A stretch of 64,000 bases of DNA, taken from the NCBI RefSeq assembly GCF_900142205.1, contig NZ_FRAA01000002.1:556282-620281 (forward strand), written 5' to 3'. The position numbers were made by a program, and so were the translations under genes. The notes beneath the pieces are model-generated. The model saw only the letters and a list, made by a program, of their open reading frames with translations. It had not been told where the DNA came from and ran no database searches. Below are positions 44,381 through 53,722 of this stretch, piece by piece. Position 1 is the stretch's first letter. Each line of letters opens with the position of its first letter. Origin of the DNA: Reichenbachiella agariperforans (GTDB taxonomy: Bacteria > Bacteroidota > Bacteroidia > Cytophagales > Cyclobacteriaceae).

Positions 44381-45157
44381 ATGGAAAGAAAAAATAGGCT
44401 TCAGAAAAAGAACACGACCACTTCAGCTCCTAAAAAGAAATCAATAGAATTTCCCGTTAGGATCAACAAGTATATCTCCAATTCTGGTATCTGCTCTCGC
44501 CGTGATGCCGACCAACTCATCCTTGATGGAAAAATCGAAATCAATGGCACAGTCGCCAGCGAACTGGGTATGAAAGTCGAAGAAAATGATGAAGTGAAGT
44601 ACAACGGCAAAGTAATCAAACCTCAGAACTTCGTCTACGTCCTTCTCAACAAACCGAAAGACTACATCAGCACCATGGAAGATCCCGAAAACAGAAAAAC
44701 CGTAATGGATCTAGTCAAGGCAGCATGTGATGAGCGAATCTACCCTGTAGGTCGTTTGGATAGGAATACAACGGGTCTTCTACTCCTCACCAATGACGGT
44801 GCTATGTCTCAGAAACTAACCCACCCGTCCTACAAGATCAAAAAGATCTATCAAGTAGAGCTAGACAAGCCTCTCACTGCCAATCATTTTGAAGATATCG
44901 CCAACGGATTCAACCTAGAAGATGGCCCTGTCACCGTCAGCGATATTGCCATCTTGGACCCCAGCAAGAAAAATATTGGAGTGCAAATCCATATCGGAAA
45001 GAACCGTATCGTCCGTCGTATCTTTGAAAACTTCGGCTATGAAGTTGTCAAGCTAGACCGAACCATGTACGGATCACTGACCAAAAAGGATCTACCAAGA
45101 GGTAAATGGAGATTCTTGACCGACAAAGAGGTTATATTATTAAAGAATATGAGCTGA
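44381..45157 (+). CDS. 23S rRNA pseudouridine synthase (RluB/RsuA family)
   Basis: A 258-residue enzyme: N-terminal S4 RNA-binding domain (RINKYISNSGICSRRDADQL), then catalytic domain with GRLDRNTTGLLLLTNDG, which includes the catalytic Asp, and a C-terminal GKNRIVRRIFENFGYEV. It modifies uridine in rRNA. ATG 44381 is chosen; the longer frame starts at TTG 44375. The gene stops directly against psd with no bases between them. Confidence 0.93.
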   Translation: MERKNRLQKKNTTTSAPKKKSIEFPVRINKYISNSGICSRRDADQLILDGKIEINGTVASELGMKVEENDEVKYNGKVIKPQNFVYVLLNKPKDYISTMEDPENRKTVMDLVKAACDERIYPVGRLDRNTTGLLLLTNDGAMSQKLTHPSYKIKKIYQVELDKPLTANHFEDIANGFNLEDGPVTVSDIAILDPSKKNIGVQIHIGKNRIVRRIFENFGYEVVKLDRTMYGSLTKKDLPRGKWRFLTDKEVILLKNMS

Positions 45158-45817
45158 TTATTTCAGCTCAGCGAGTATCGTTTTACCCCCTTTAGTCTTC
45201 TGATCGAGAGAGACTTTGATCTCAGCATCCAAAGGCAAAAAAACATCCAGACGAGAACCAAATTTGATAAAACCATACTCTTGGCCTTGTACAAGTTTGT
45301 CGTTTTCCTTGGTGTACCATTTGATCCGTCGAGCCACAGCACCAGCAATTTGTCTCACGAGAACTTCTGTACCAGACGGATTCTGTATGACCATTGTGGT
45401 ACGTTCGTTCTCAGTACTTGACTTAGGGTGCCATGCTACGAGATATTTGCCTGCGTGATATTTAAAGTACTTTACTATACCACCTACTGGCGTCCGGCAT
45501 ACGTGTACATTGAGTGGGGACATAAAAATCGAGATTTGCTTTCTCTCGTCTTTAAAGTATTCTCCTTCTACGGTATTTTCAATTACTACGACTTTACCCT
45601 CAGCAGGAGCCAGTACCAACTTATCATCAAGCTCAATTTGGATACTGGGGTTTCTAAAAAACTGTAATACCAGAAGGTAAACAATCAAACTGGCAATAAG
45701 CGTCAACTGGTGCGCAAGTTCTACTTCTGGAAAATAATACTTCACCGCATAGTTGATAGCGAACAAAACGGCGAGAAGTATAAACAGAATCTTTAATCCT
45801 TCCTTGTGTATAGTCAT
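45158..45817 (-). CDS. psd: phosphatidylserine decarboxylase
   Basis: Makes phosphatidylethanolamine. A 219-residue membrane-bound type with two hydrophobic segments in the first 55 residues (FILLAVLFAINYAVKYYF, LTLIASLIVYLLVLQF). Conserved core: VLAPAEGKVV, ISIFMSPLNVHVCRTPVGG and YFKYHAGKYLVAWHPKSS. The self-cleavage site that makes the pyruvoyl cofactor is Gly-Ser in KFGSRLDVFLP. It is the last gene of a minus-strand group with gdhA and cdsA. Confidence 0.93.
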   Translation of the reverse strand: MTIHKEGLKILFILLAVLFAINYAVKYYFPEVELAHQLTLIASLIVYLLVLQFFRNPSIQIELDDKLVLAPAEGKVVVIENTVEGEYFKDERKQISIFMSPLNVHVCRTPVGGIVKYFKYHAGKYLVAWHPKSSTENERTTMVIQNPSGTEVLVRQIAGAVARRIKWYTKENDKLVQGQEYGFIKFGSRLDVFLPLDAEIKVSLDQKTKGGKTILAELK

Positions 45818-45842
45818 TTCTGTAAAGGGAAAAAAGGGTTCT

Positions 45843-47117
45843 TTAGAACCCTCCTCTATATTTATATGTGTTTGAAACTTTGTCTATCGCTACGATATAT
45901 GCAGCTATTCTCAAAGATACGTTGTATTGCTGAGATACTTCATATACATGGTTAAATGAGGTCTTCATGATACGGTCAGATCGCCTGTTTACACGCTCTC
46001 TCGTCCACTTGTAGCCCAATCTATTTTGTACCCACTCGAAGTATGAAACCGTCACACCCCCAGCATTGGCCAAGATGTCTGGTACAGCCCAAACATCATT
46101 TTCTTTCAGTATCGCATCGGCTTTTGCAGAGGTCGGGCCATTCGCTCCTTCTACGATTAGCTTTGCTTTGATCTTACCCGCATTGTCTTGCGTGATCACA
46201 TCCTCCATCGCGGCAGGGATCAGCACATCTACGTCCAAGAACAACAGTTCATCCCCAGGGATTTGCTCTGCCCCTTCGAAACCTTCGAGGCTTCTATTGT
46301 TGGCATCTCTATAAGCTATCGCGTCTGCGATATTGATTCCATTGTCATTGAAGTAGGCACCTGAGATATCACTCACTGCGACTACTTTTACCCCTCTCTC
46401 TTCTAGCAGCTTAGCGGCCCATGAGCCAACATTACCAAAACCTTGAATCGCACACTTAGCATTGAACGGGTTAACCTGCCTTTTTTCCATTGCACTGAGT
46501 GCAGAGATCATCACGCCACGACCTGTCGCTTCGGTACGCCCAAGTGACCCTCCTAGTACTAGAGGTTTTCCAGTCACGACGGCATTGACCGTCATGCCCT
46601 GAGATTTCGAATATTCATCCATCATCCACGCCATCTCTCTCGGCCCTGTACCCATATCTGGCGCAGGAATATCACGATCTGGCCCGAAAACTTCAATCAA
46701 TGTTTGTGTATAGGTTCTAGTGAGACGCTCGATCTCGCCAGCAGACATCTCACGTGGATTACATTTGATTCCACCTTTGGCACCCCCATAAGGAATATCC
46801 ACCACAGCACACTTCCACGTCATCCACGCTGCGAGTGCTTTAACTTCATCTAAGTTGACCCCCATATCAAAACGTACACCGCCTTTGGATGGACCTAAGA
46901 TATTAGAATGAATCACACGATACCCTTCGAATACACGAATCGATCCGTCATCCATAGTGACTGGTAAAGAAACTATCGCTTGTTTATACGGAGATTTTAA
47001 GACGTTGTAAATTTCGTCATCTAGACCTAGTGCCTGAGCGGCCACATTAAATCTAGACATCATAGACTCGAAAGGATTTTCTTTGTCCTTAATTGGAGCA
47101 GGCTCTATGTATCCCAT
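45843..47117 (-). CDS. gdhA: glutamate dehydrogenase (Glu/Leu/Phe/Val type)
   Basis: A 424-residue NAD(P)-dependent dehydrogenase that links glutamate and 2-oxoglutarate. Signature PYGGAKGGIKCNP with the catalytic Lys, DMGTGPREMAWMMDEY with the catalytic Asp, Rossmann motif IQGFGNVGSWAAK, and the LVEGANGPTSAKAD segment. Close to the hexameric alpha-type enzymes. A -7-like TACATTTG lies on the minus strand at 47144-47151, suggesting its own promoter. Confidence 0.95.
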   Translation of the reverse strand: MGYIEPAPIKDKENPFESMMSRFNVAAQALGLDDEIYNVLKSPYKQAIVSLPVTMDDGSIRVFEGYRVIHSNILGPSKGGVRFDMGVNLDEVKALAAWMTWKCAVVDIPYGGAKGGIKCNPREMSAGEIERLTRTYTQTLIEVFGPDRDIPAPDMGTGPREMAWMMDEYSKSQGMTVNAVVTGKPLVLGGSLGRTEATGRGVMISALSAMEKRQVNPFNAKCAIQGFGNVGSWAAKLLEERGVKVVAVSDISGAYFNDNGINIADAIAYRDANNRSLEGFEGAEQIPGDELLFLDVDVLIPAAMEDVITQDNAGKIKAKLIVEGANGPTSAKADAILKENDVWAVPDILANAGGVTVSYFEWVQNRLGYKWTRERVNRRSDRIMKTSFNHVYEVSQQYNVSLRIAAYIVAIDKVSNTYKYRGGF

Positions 47118-47197
47118 TTCTGTGTTTGTTGTTTGTTATGAAACAAATGTAATCATTCAATAAACTAATACGAGCGTTTCCATTCTAATAATATGAG

Positions 47198-48043
47198 CTA
47201 GTATTTCATGCAGAATTTTAGAAATATCACAATGAATGGGACTGACAATAACAACCCATCAAAGCGATCCAAAAACCCTCCATGCCCTGGTAGTTTTCGT
47301 CCAGAGTCTTTGATCTGCATGCTGCGCTTAAACAGCGACTCGATCAAGTCTCCATACGTACCGCAGACGATAATGATTAGGGAAATCACAATCCATTGCC
47401 ATCTTTCTAAATCATGAAAATAATACGAAACGCCTAAGGCAAAAACCATGGACAGAATAGCTCCTCCGACGCTGCCTTCCCATGACTTTTTGGGAGAGAC
47501 ACGCTCAAATAATTTTCTCTTGCCGAACTGAATACCAGCAAAGTATGCTCCTGTATCACTTGCCCAAAGGATCAGAAATAAACCTATAATGATTTGATAA
47601 CTATAGTGCCCCATCGAAAACGCCGCAACACTGAGTAGAGAGATGGGAAGTGCCACATAAAATATCCCTAAAAAAGTAAAAGCAATATTCGTAAAAGGCT
47701 TCTTTTCATCCTTTTTGTAGAGCTTGATGAAGTAAACGCCAGATGTAAGTGGCAGAATGATATAAAACCAATCTGTATCATAAATATGGCCTGAAGACCC
47801 TAAAAAGAATAAAGTGAAGATCAAAACACCCATCAAAGTACCATAGGTTTTCAGTGGGATAATGCCATTGGCCTGGATCAACTTGTAAAACTCAAGCTGT
47901 GTCATCACCGCCAAAAACAAAAAAGCACCAAAGAAACCCCACTGGTCATAGGCTACCACAAAAATCGTAAATGCAGCACCCAATATTCCCGTCACGAGTC
48001 TTTTCGCCAAATCGGCAAATTTATTATTCGAAGTTGATGTCAT
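47198..48043 (-). CDS. cdsA: phosphatidate cytidylyltransferase
   Basis: A 281-residue multi-pass enzyme that makes CDP-diacylglycerol. About eight transmembrane segments and the family signature SLFKRSMQIKDSGRKLPGHG followed by GFLDRFD. Its start overlaps the end of the DUF2007 gene by 20 bases, so the two are translationally linked. psd, in the same group, uses a downstream product of this pathway. Confidence 0.95.
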   Translation of the reverse strand: MTSTSNNKFADLAKRLVTGILGAAFTIFVVAYDQWGFFGAFLFLAVMTQLEFYKLIQANGIIPLKTYGTLMGVLIFTLFFLGSSGHIYDTDWFYIILPLTSGVYFIKLYKKDEKKPFTNIAFTFLGIFYVALPISLLSVAAFSMGHYSYQIIIGLFLILWASDTGAYFAGIQFGKRKLFERVSPKKSWEGSVGGAILSMVFALGVSYYFHDLERWQWIVISLIIIVCGTYGDLIESLFKRSMQIKDSGRKLPGHGGFLDRFDGLLLSVPFIVIFLKFCMKY

Positions 48044-48230
48044 CCTTTATAATCTTAATCGCTCTCATCACGTAATCAGCCGTCACGTGCACCTCAAACT
48101 GTCCCAAATGATACGCAGCATCTTGCTTATTAACTAACACGGGCTGAAGACCAAGGTCTTCCAACACGGCTACCACGATATTCGCTCGGTATTCGTTTTT
48201 GTCAGAATAAACTTTTTGCCATTCGCTCAT
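48024..48230 (-). CDS. DUF2007 small protein
   Basis: A 68-residue protein of the DUF2007 'putative signal transducing' family: WQKVYSDKNEYRANIVVAVL, EDLGLQPVLVNKQDAAYHLG, and EVHVTADYVMRAIKII. The fold resembles small ferredoxin-like alpha/beta proteins. Function unknown. It overlaps the CPBP gene by 4 bases (ATGA) at its start and cdsA by 20 at its end. Confidence 0.85.
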   Translation of the reverse strand: MSEWQKVYSDKNEYRANIVVAVLEDLGLQPVLVNKQDAAYHLGQFEVHVTADYVMRAIKIIKDDINFE

Positions 48231-49141
48231 ATTTTTTGTTGGTCTTTAAACTGTTTTGTGAATAGCACAAAAAGCCCAATGCCTATAATAGCGAATATGC
48301 CTACGCTTTCCAAAGGAATACTTTCGGTATTTTCAATATCAAAATCTACCCAGTCATTTTGGTATAGATAGAGCATCAAAATAGTCAACCCATTGTTGAC
48401 AAAGTGTGCCAAAATCGCATAGAGTAGATTACCCGAGTAATAGTAAAAATATCCAAACAAAGCCCCCAACAACATCCGCGGCACGAACCCAAAAAACTGA
48501 AAATGAAACGCGCTAAACAACATAGCCGTTACCCAAATCGCAACATGCGGATTTTTAAACCCACGTATTAAGTATTTTTGGATCAAACCTCGAAACAGTA
48601 GCTCTTCACCAACAGCTGGCAACACCGCTACCACCAGAAAAATGACGATAAAATAAGGGACAGTATCCATCTCTGTCAAAAACTCCGTCATACGCATCGC
48701 TGCTTCTTCTTTAGCCTTAGCCCAAGACTGGAAAGGCTCAGGAAACACCAAGTCAGCATTCCACTCAATCACGACACTATCAACGACTATGAACGAAAAT
48801 ACCATAGCGATCACCAGCAGAACCACTTTGAAATCAATCTCTCTCGGTCTAAAATCATCCAGCAAACCGCGCTTTTCGTGATGGTATATATAAAGTAAGG
48901 GCGCTGCTATAAATCCACTCGATGCAGTCAAAAAATGAAACAATACTATCGGCCATTTCAGTTCAGGGTATTGATTGATCTGAGCCATGGCCGTGAGCAA
49001 TTCAGCAACACCCATTCCCGTAACAGGGACTAAAAGTAGCAGGGCAAGGAACTGAGCTATAAATAAAGTCGCCAAAACATAGCCCATAATAATCAGGGAC
49101 TGAAGCAAAGGTTTTTTTTCGGCGGAAAGCAATTCTGACAT
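48227..49141 (-). CDS. CPBP intramembrane metalloprotease (CAAX-like)
   Basis: A 304-residue protein with about eight transmembrane helices. The three CPBP motifs are present: EELLFRG (Glu-Glu-x3-Arg), FSAFHFQFFGF (Phe-x3-His) and LAHFVNNG (His-x3-Asn). Family members cut prenylated or bacteriocin-type peptides, or protect against them. Here the gene leads a lipid-metabolism group, so the target is unclear. ATG 49141 is followed by MSELLSAEKKPLLQS. Confidence 0.9.
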   Translation of the reverse strand: MSELLSAEKKPLLQSLIIMGYVLATLFIAQFLALLLLVPVTGMGVAELLTAMAQINQYPELKWPIVLFHFLTASSGFIAAPLLYIYHHEKRGLLDDFRPREIDFKVVLLVIAMVFSFIVVDSVVIEWNADLVFPEPFQSWAKAKEEAAMRMTEFLTEMDTVPYFIVIFLVVAVLPAVGEELLFRGLIQKYLIRGFKNPHVAIWVTAMLFSAFHFQFFGFVPRMLLGALFGYFYYYSGNLLYAILAHFVNNGLTILMLYLYQNDWVDFDIENTESIPLESVGIFAIIGIGLFVLFTKQFKDQQKI

Positions 49142-49205
49142 GGTATTGGGACTAGATGCGAATTACGCCCTCCCGACAATTTCCGCAGGACGACTAACAT
49201 GCCCA

Positions 49206-49235
49206 TTTGAATCTCCGAGAATACACGTAACTTTG
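49206..49235 (+). promoter_or_regulatory. promoter of dusB
   Basis: TTTG at 49206-49209, 18 bases, TAACTTTG at 49228-49235: a full match to the Bacteroidota consensus. Predicted transcription start near 49242 leaves a leader of about 70 bases. Confidence 0.65.
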
Positions 49236-49254
49236 TGGCAAAAATGTTCTGATA

Positions 49255-49284
49255 AATCGAATAATCAAAAACTATTGTTCGATT
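49255..49284 (+). promoter_or_regulatory. hairpin in the dusB leader
   Basis: An 11-bp stem (49255-49265 with 49274-49284, one G-U pair) with loop CAAAAACT, inside the leader and 26 bases before the ATG. It may control translation or be tRNA-like in recognition, but no second, competing structure is seen. Confidence 0.45.
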
Positions 49285-49310
49285 GGTCTGTAGATAAAAA
49301 ACGAATACCC

Positions 49311-50300
49311 ATGGTCAAAATCGGAGATATAGAGATAGGAGAGTTTCCACTGCTACTAGCACCTATGGAGGATGTGAGTGATCCCCCGTTTCGTGCGGTA
49401 TGCAAGGAGAATGGTGCTGACCTGATGTATACCGAGTTCATCTCCTCCGAAGGGCTGATCCGAGATGCTGCCAAAAGCCTTCAGAAACTAGACATCTACG
49501 ACTATGAACGGCCGATAGGAATACAGATTTTTGGAGACAAAATCGAATCTATGCGCGAGGCAGCAGCGATCGCCGAAGAAGCCAACCCAGAACTCATCGA
49601 CATCAACTACGGCTGTCCTGTCAAAAAGGTAGCTTGTAAGGGAGCTGGTGCTGGTATTCTTTTGGATATCCCAAAAATGGAAGAAATGACTGCCGAGATC
49701 GTTAAGCGTGTCGAAAAACCCGTGACCGTCAAAACCCGTCTCGGCTGGGATCACGACACCATCAAAATCATCGAAGTAGCCAAACGACTTCAAGGCGTAG
49801 GTATACAGGCACTAACCATCCACGGACGTACAAGGGCACAGATGTACAAGGGCGAAGCTGATTGGTCATTGATAGAAGAGGTCAAAAACCACCCAGACAT
49901 TCACATCCCGATCTTTGGCAATGGTGATATCGACTCGCCAGAGAAGGCCAAACTATACCGAGAGACTTACGGCGTAGATGGCATCATGATCGGCCGAGCT
50001 GCTATTGGTTACCCTTGGATATTCAACGAGATCAAACACTACTTCGCCACTGGAGAAATTCTACCTCCGCCTACTCTGGAGCAACGCATAGAGACCGTGA
50101 AGTCACACCTGAAATTCTCTGTAGAATGGAAGGGAGACAAAAAAGGCATCTTCGAAATGAGAAGACACTACACCAACTATTTCCGTGGGATTCAAGGAAT
50201 AAAGCCCTATAGAGCGCGACTCGTCGAAACGCCCACTTTCGAAGACACTTTATTGGTTTTGGATGAAATAGGAGAGGTCTTTGGGGCAGTTGGTGTTTAA
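49311..50300 (+). CDS. dusB: tRNA-dihydrouridine synthase
   Basis: FMN enzyme that reduces uridines in tRNA. A 329-residue TIM-barrel: FPLLLAPMEDVSDPPFRAV, the catalytic Cys in INYGCPVKKVACKGAGAG, VTVKTRLGWDHDT, LTIHGRTRAQMYKGEADW, and NGDIDSPEKAK, with GRAAIGYPWIF. The frame is open upstream to 49140, but the promoter at 49206 and the alignment favour ATG 49311. Helical C-terminal domain present. Confidence 0.95.
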   Translation: MVKIGDIEIGEFPLLLAPMEDVSDPPFRAVCKENGADLMYTEFISSEGLIRDAAKSLQKLDIYDYERPIGIQIFGDKIESMREAAAIAEEANPELIDINYGCPVKKVACKGAGAGILLDIPKMEEMTAEIVKRVEKPVTVKTRLGWDHDTIKIIEVAKRLQGVGIQALTIHGRTRAQMYKGEADWSLIEEVKNHPDIHIPIFGNGDIDSPEKAKLYRETYGVDGIMIGRAAIGYPWIFNEIKHYFATGEILPPPTLEQRIETVKSHLKFSVEWKGDKKGIFEMRRHYTNYFRGIQGIKPYRARLVETPTFEDTLLVLDEIGEVFGAVGV

Positions 50301-50359
50301 TATGATTTCACTATCATGAATTTATAAACCCGTCATGATCGTAGATATAATCAATTCAT

Positions 50360-51238
50360 GTGAAAAATAATCAAAACAGATTGGCTTGGGTACTCCTCGC
50401 ACTGATCTCCCTAATCTGGGGTAGTTCATTTATCCTGATCAAAAAAGGACTGGTATTATTCTCTGCTGATGAAGTCGGTACTTTACGAATCTTTATGGCT
50501 TCTTTGGTACTGCTCCCTTTTGGGATACGAGCAATAGGTCGAGTACCTCGTAAAAAGCTACCCTATATATTCATAGTCGGGTTTGTGGGCAGCTACATTC
50601 CGTCCATGCTTTTTGCGCTAGCGCAAACACGTGTCGATAGTGCGATTACTGGCGTAATCAATTCCTTTACACCCATTTTCGTTTCGCTATTCGGGGCTTT
50701 GTTCTTTCAGCTCCAGATGTCTGGGCGCTCCGTTGCTGGAGTGGTTATCGGTCTGCTCGGCTGTATCTTTATTCTACTCGGGGGTGCCAACTTCCAAATC
50801 AGCGGCATCAACTACTATGGCTTCTTGATTCTCGCCGCTACACTCATGTACGGTATCAATGCCAACATCATCAAAAGCTTCCTTCCGGAGGTAAAAGCAC
50901 TCGATATCACGGCTCTGTCCTTTACACTCATCTTTCCGATCTGTGGAAGCTATCTGTTTTGGGGAACTGGGTTCTCGGACAAAATCAGTACTGACCCTCA
51001 ATTCCTGAAAGCCTTTGGGTACATCGCAACACTCGGCGTGCTCGGTACAGCATTGGCGATGTTTATCTTTAACAACCTCGTCAAAATCGCCTCGCCTGTG
51101 TTTGCAGCATCCTGCACCTACATCATACCTGTCATCGCGATAGGCTGGGGACTGATCGATGGCGAAACATTGAACATTTACCAGTACCTCGGCATTGTGA
51201 TTGTTTTGACGGGTGTCTATCTTGCCAATCGTAAGTAA
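50360..51238 (+). CDS. EamA/DMT superfamily transporter
   Basis: A 292-residue ten-helix transporter with two EamA repeats (LLALISLIWGSSFILIKKGL and the second half beginning with GFLILAATLMYGINANIIKS). These usually export metabolites such as amino acids. Start is GTG 50360; the ATG two bases upstream is out of frame (ATGTGA). The lipase gene begins 4 bases after its stop (TAATCGCATGG), so they form one transcript. Confidence 0.9.
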   Translation: MKNNQNRLAWVLLALISLIWGSSFILIKKGLVLFSADEVGTLRIFMASLVLLPFGIRAIGRVPRKKLPYIFIVGFVGSYIPSMLFALAQTRVDSAITGVINSFTPIFVSLFGALFFQLQMSGRSVAGVVIGLLGCIFILLGGANFQISGINYYGFLILAATLMYGINANIIKSFLPEVKALDITALSFTLIFPICGSYLFWGTGFSDKISTDPQFLKAFGYIATLGVLGTALAMFIFNNLVKIASPVFAASCTYIIPVIAIGWGLIDGETLNIYQYLGIVIVLTGVYLANRK

Positions 51239-51242
51239 TCGC

Positions 51243-52079
51243 ATGGTAGAAAAAGAAGAGTTTTCCATAATCAGTCGAGACGGCACACAGTTGGCCGGGT
51301 ATGAATACCTCGTGGACACACCTAAAGCATTGATCTGCATGATCCATGGTCTGGGCGAACATGCTGGGAGGTATGAGCATGTAGCACAGTTCTTTTGTAA
51401 TCAACAGGTTGCCTTTTATGTAATCGACATGCGCGGACATGGTGACTCAGAAGGGAAAAGAGGACATGCCGCTAGTCACGAAGCATTGCTAGAGGATGTA
51501 GAAGAACTCATGATGTATGCCCGGTCGGAGTTCAACGATCTACCGATGTTCTTGTACGGTCACAGTATGGGCGGTGGGGTAGTGGCCAACTACTGCCTAC
51601 TGCGCAATACCGGCGAACTATCTGGTGCAATCCTATCATCGCCATGGCTCAGCCTAGTCGATACGCCCCCTGCTTGGAAAATCACTCTAGCAAATAAGGT
51701 CGCAAAAGTATGGCCTTCCTTTACTCAGTCCAATGAGCTAAGTCAACACATGCTCACCAATGACCCAGCGGTCAATGAAGCCTACATGCAAGACGCAAAG
51801 GTCTTTGGTAAAATCTCGGTAAAGCTATTTAGTGAGGCACAAACTCAAGGTCAATGGGCCATTGAAAATACCGATCGGCTAAAACTCCCTCTATTTGTGT
51901 TTCACGGAGAAGACGACCCTATTACCTCCCCAGCGGCTTCTAAAGAGTTTTCAGAACAGCGCCCAGAACTCATCACTTACACCACCTACCCAGACACCAA
52001 GCACGAGCCTCACAATGACCTCAAAAAAGAAGAGGTCTTAGAAAATGTCATGCGCTGGATGGATGGAATGATCAGATAA
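51243..52079 (+). CDS. alpha/beta hydrolase (monoglyceride lipase-like)
   Basis: A 278-residue serine hydrolase: AHGLG-type oxyanion (ICMIHGLGEHAGRYEHVAQF), nucleophile GHSMGGG, Asp in FHGEDDPITSP and His in DTKHEPHNDL. It resembles monoacylglycerol lipases and lysophospholipases. No signal peptide. ATG 51243 lies just beyond the transporter stop; the frame is open 30 bases further upstream, inside the transporter gene. Confidence 0.9.
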   Translation: MVEKEEFSIISRDGTQLAGYEYLVDTPKALICMIHGLGEHAGRYEHVAQFFCNQQVAFYVIDMRGHGDSEGKRGHAASHEALLEDVEELMMYARSEFNDLPMFLYGHSMGGGVVANYCLLRNTGELSGAILSSPWLSLVDTPPAWKITLANKVAKVWPSFTQSNELSQHMLTNDPAVNEAYMQDAKVFGKISVKLFSEAQTQGQWAIENTDRLKLPLFVFHGEDDPITSPAASKEFSEQRPELITYTTYPDTKHEPHNDLKKEEVLENVMRWMDGMIR

Positions 52080-52156
52080 TTTTTCAAAATAGCTGTCTGT
52101 TATTTTAATAGATACGAAATTACAGCATTATTCGAATTGCCTTTTCTAAGTAAGAA

Positions 52157-52483
52157 TCACTTTAGCTTCTCATTATCCTTATGCCTGGTCGCATCACGTT
52201 GGGTTTTCTTTTCTAGGTTCTTTTGGAATGCTTCGGTAAGGTTGATTCCCGTTTGGTTAGCAAGACAGATCAGTACCCATAGTACATCTGCCATTTCATC
52301 GCCTAGGTCTTTGCCTAAATCAGATTTTTTGAAAGACTGATCCCCATAGGTTCTAGCCATGATCCGCGCCAGTTCACCTACCTCCTCGGTCAAGATTGCC
52401 ATATTGGTGAGCTCACTAAAATAGCGAACGCCATAGGTTTTGATCCAGTCGTCTACCTTTGATTGAGCTTCTTCGATCGTCAT
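52157..52483 (-). CDS. MazG-like nucleotide pyrophosphohydrolase
   Basis: A 108-residue all-alpha NTP pyrophosphohydrolase. Metal-binding motifs: EEVGELARIM (Glu-x2-Glu) and LGDEMADVLWVL (Glu-x2-Asp). These enzymes clear aberrant or dNTP-like nucleotides. Its ATG shares one base with the stop of dtd, forming the last member of a three-gene operon. Confidence 0.92.
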   Translation of the reverse strand: MTIEEAQSKVDDWIKTYGVRYFSELTNMAILTEEVGELARIMARTYGDQSFKKSDLGKDLGDEMADVLWVLICLANQTGINLTEAFQKNLEKKTQRDATRHKDNEKLK

Positions 52484-52935
52484 TATTGTCTGTTTTTTGA
52501 GTCTATGATGATGGTGACAGGGCCGTCATTAACCAATGATACTTTCATGTCCGCACCGAACTCTCCCGTCTCTATTGGTTTTCCTAAATCTGCTTCTAAT
52601 TGCGCTATCATTTGTTCATAGAGCGGTATGGCTATTTCTGGCTTAGCTGCTTTGATATAGGAGGGACGATTGCCCTTTTTGGTACTGGCATGAAGTGTAA
52701 ACTGGCTAATCAGCAGTATGTTACCATCTACCTCTAGAAGGCTTCTATTCATGACACCTGATTCGTCTTCGAATAGGCGCATATTGACTACTTTTCTACT
52801 GAGCCACTGTATATCCTCTGTAGTATCCTCATCGGCGATACCTACCAGCAACATCAATCCTACACCTATGCTACCTTTGAGATTGCCTTCAATACTTACA
52901 GATGCCTCAAGCGACTTCTGAACGACTACTATCAA
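52483..52935 (-). CDS. dtd: D-aminoacyl-tRNA deacylase
   Basis: Removes D-amino acids mischarged on tRNA. A 150-residue standard Dtd: IVVVQKSLEASVSIEG, the catalytic SQFTLHASTKKGNRPSY and the cross-subunit NDGPVTIIIDS (Gly-cisPro-like motif reads GPVT). The start overlaps the preceding oxidoreductase gene by 29 bases. Confidence 0.95.
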   Translation of the reverse strand: MIVVVQKSLEASVSIEGNLKGSIGVGLMLLVGIADEDTTEDIQWLSRKVVNMRLFEDESGVMNRSLLEVDGNILLISQFTLHASTKKGNRPSYIKAAKPEIAIPLYEQMIAQLEADLGKPIETGEFGADMKVSLVNDGPVTIIIDSKNRQ

Positions 52936-53614
52936 ATTGGTATTCTTTTTTCTGAGCGATTTTTTTCATCTCCAGCGGCTTATGAATATGAACGCCTGTT
53001 TCGCCACTGGTAGCGACATAGTACATCGCATCAGCGACTTGTGACCCCTTAATTGCCCAAAAACGCAGACGAGAACCTATGATGAAAAATGATAAAATGG
53101 AAGAGGCTAACTTGGCCATTTCTTCCCACAGCCTAAAGTGAGGTCGATAACCCAATAAAAGAGATGGCTGATAAATATGTAAAGTCTCTAGACCCAGCTC
53201 CTTGAGTGCTTCTTCGAGTTGACCTTTTACCGAATTGTAAAATAAGCCTGACTCTGCACTCGCACCGTACGAGGACACAAGATTAAAAGTCTTGAATTGA
53301 GCATCAGATTGGGCGAGTTTAGCTAGCTCCATGGGATAGGTAAAGTCGACTCTGTAAAATGCCTCTTTAGTTTTTGCCTGATCCATCGTTGTACCAATAC
53401 AGCAATAATAATCTTGCGCCGAGAACTGGCCTTTGAGGTTTTCGAGTTCATCGAAACTGACAAGATGCTCTTCGATTCGATTGTCCTTGACTTCTAGTGA
53501 CCGCCTACCCAAAATGAGGATTTTTGAATAATAGTCCTTGCTGAGTAAAGTACTTAGCAGTTCTCTACCGACTAATCCAGTAGCTCCCACTATCAATGCT
53601 GTTTTACCTCCCAT
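52907..53614 (-). CDS. NAD(P)-binding oxidoreductase (TIP30/SDR-like)
   Basis: A 235-residue Rossmann protein: nucleotide motif LIVGATGLVGRELL, YYCCIGTTMDQAKTKEAFYR, LVSSYGASAESGLFYNSVKG with Tyr and Lys of an SDR-like site, and a C-terminal IKGSQVADAMYYVA. It resembles atypical SDRs of the HTATIP2/TIP30 group. The substrate is unknown. First gene of the operon with dtd and a MazG-like gene; candidate promoter at 53641-53672. Confidence 0.88.
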   Translation of the reverse strand: MGGKTALIVGATGLVGRELLSTLLSKDYYSKILILGRRSLEVKDNRIEEHLVSFDELENLKGQFSAQDYYCCIGTTMDQAKTKEAFYRVDFTYPMELAKLAQSDAQFKTFNLVSSYGASAESGLFYNSVKGQLEEALKELGLETLHIYQPSLLLGYRPHFRLWEEMAKLASSILSFFIIGSRLRFWAIKGSQVADAMYYVATSGETGVHIHKPLEMKKIAQKKEYQFDSSRSEVA

Positions 53615-53640
53615 TTATGATTCTAGTTAGAATTGGACTA

Positions 53641-53672
53641 AAAAATTAGACACTTACCTATCAAGAAGCAAA
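53641..53672 (-). promoter_or_regulatory. candidate promoter of the dehydrogenase-dtd-MazG operon
   Basis: On the minus strand TTTG (53669-53672), 20 bases, TAATTTTT (53641-53648), one base from the consensus -7. Confidence 0.4.
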
Positions 53673-53722
53673 TAATTACACAAGTAATTGAAAAATAACA
53701 AGATGGCTGTTTCTAAAAACAA

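Noticed and set aside
50774-51340. 188-residue minus-strand frame opposite the EamA transporter and lipase
   Set aside because: Covers two real genes on the other strand and has no recognisable features.
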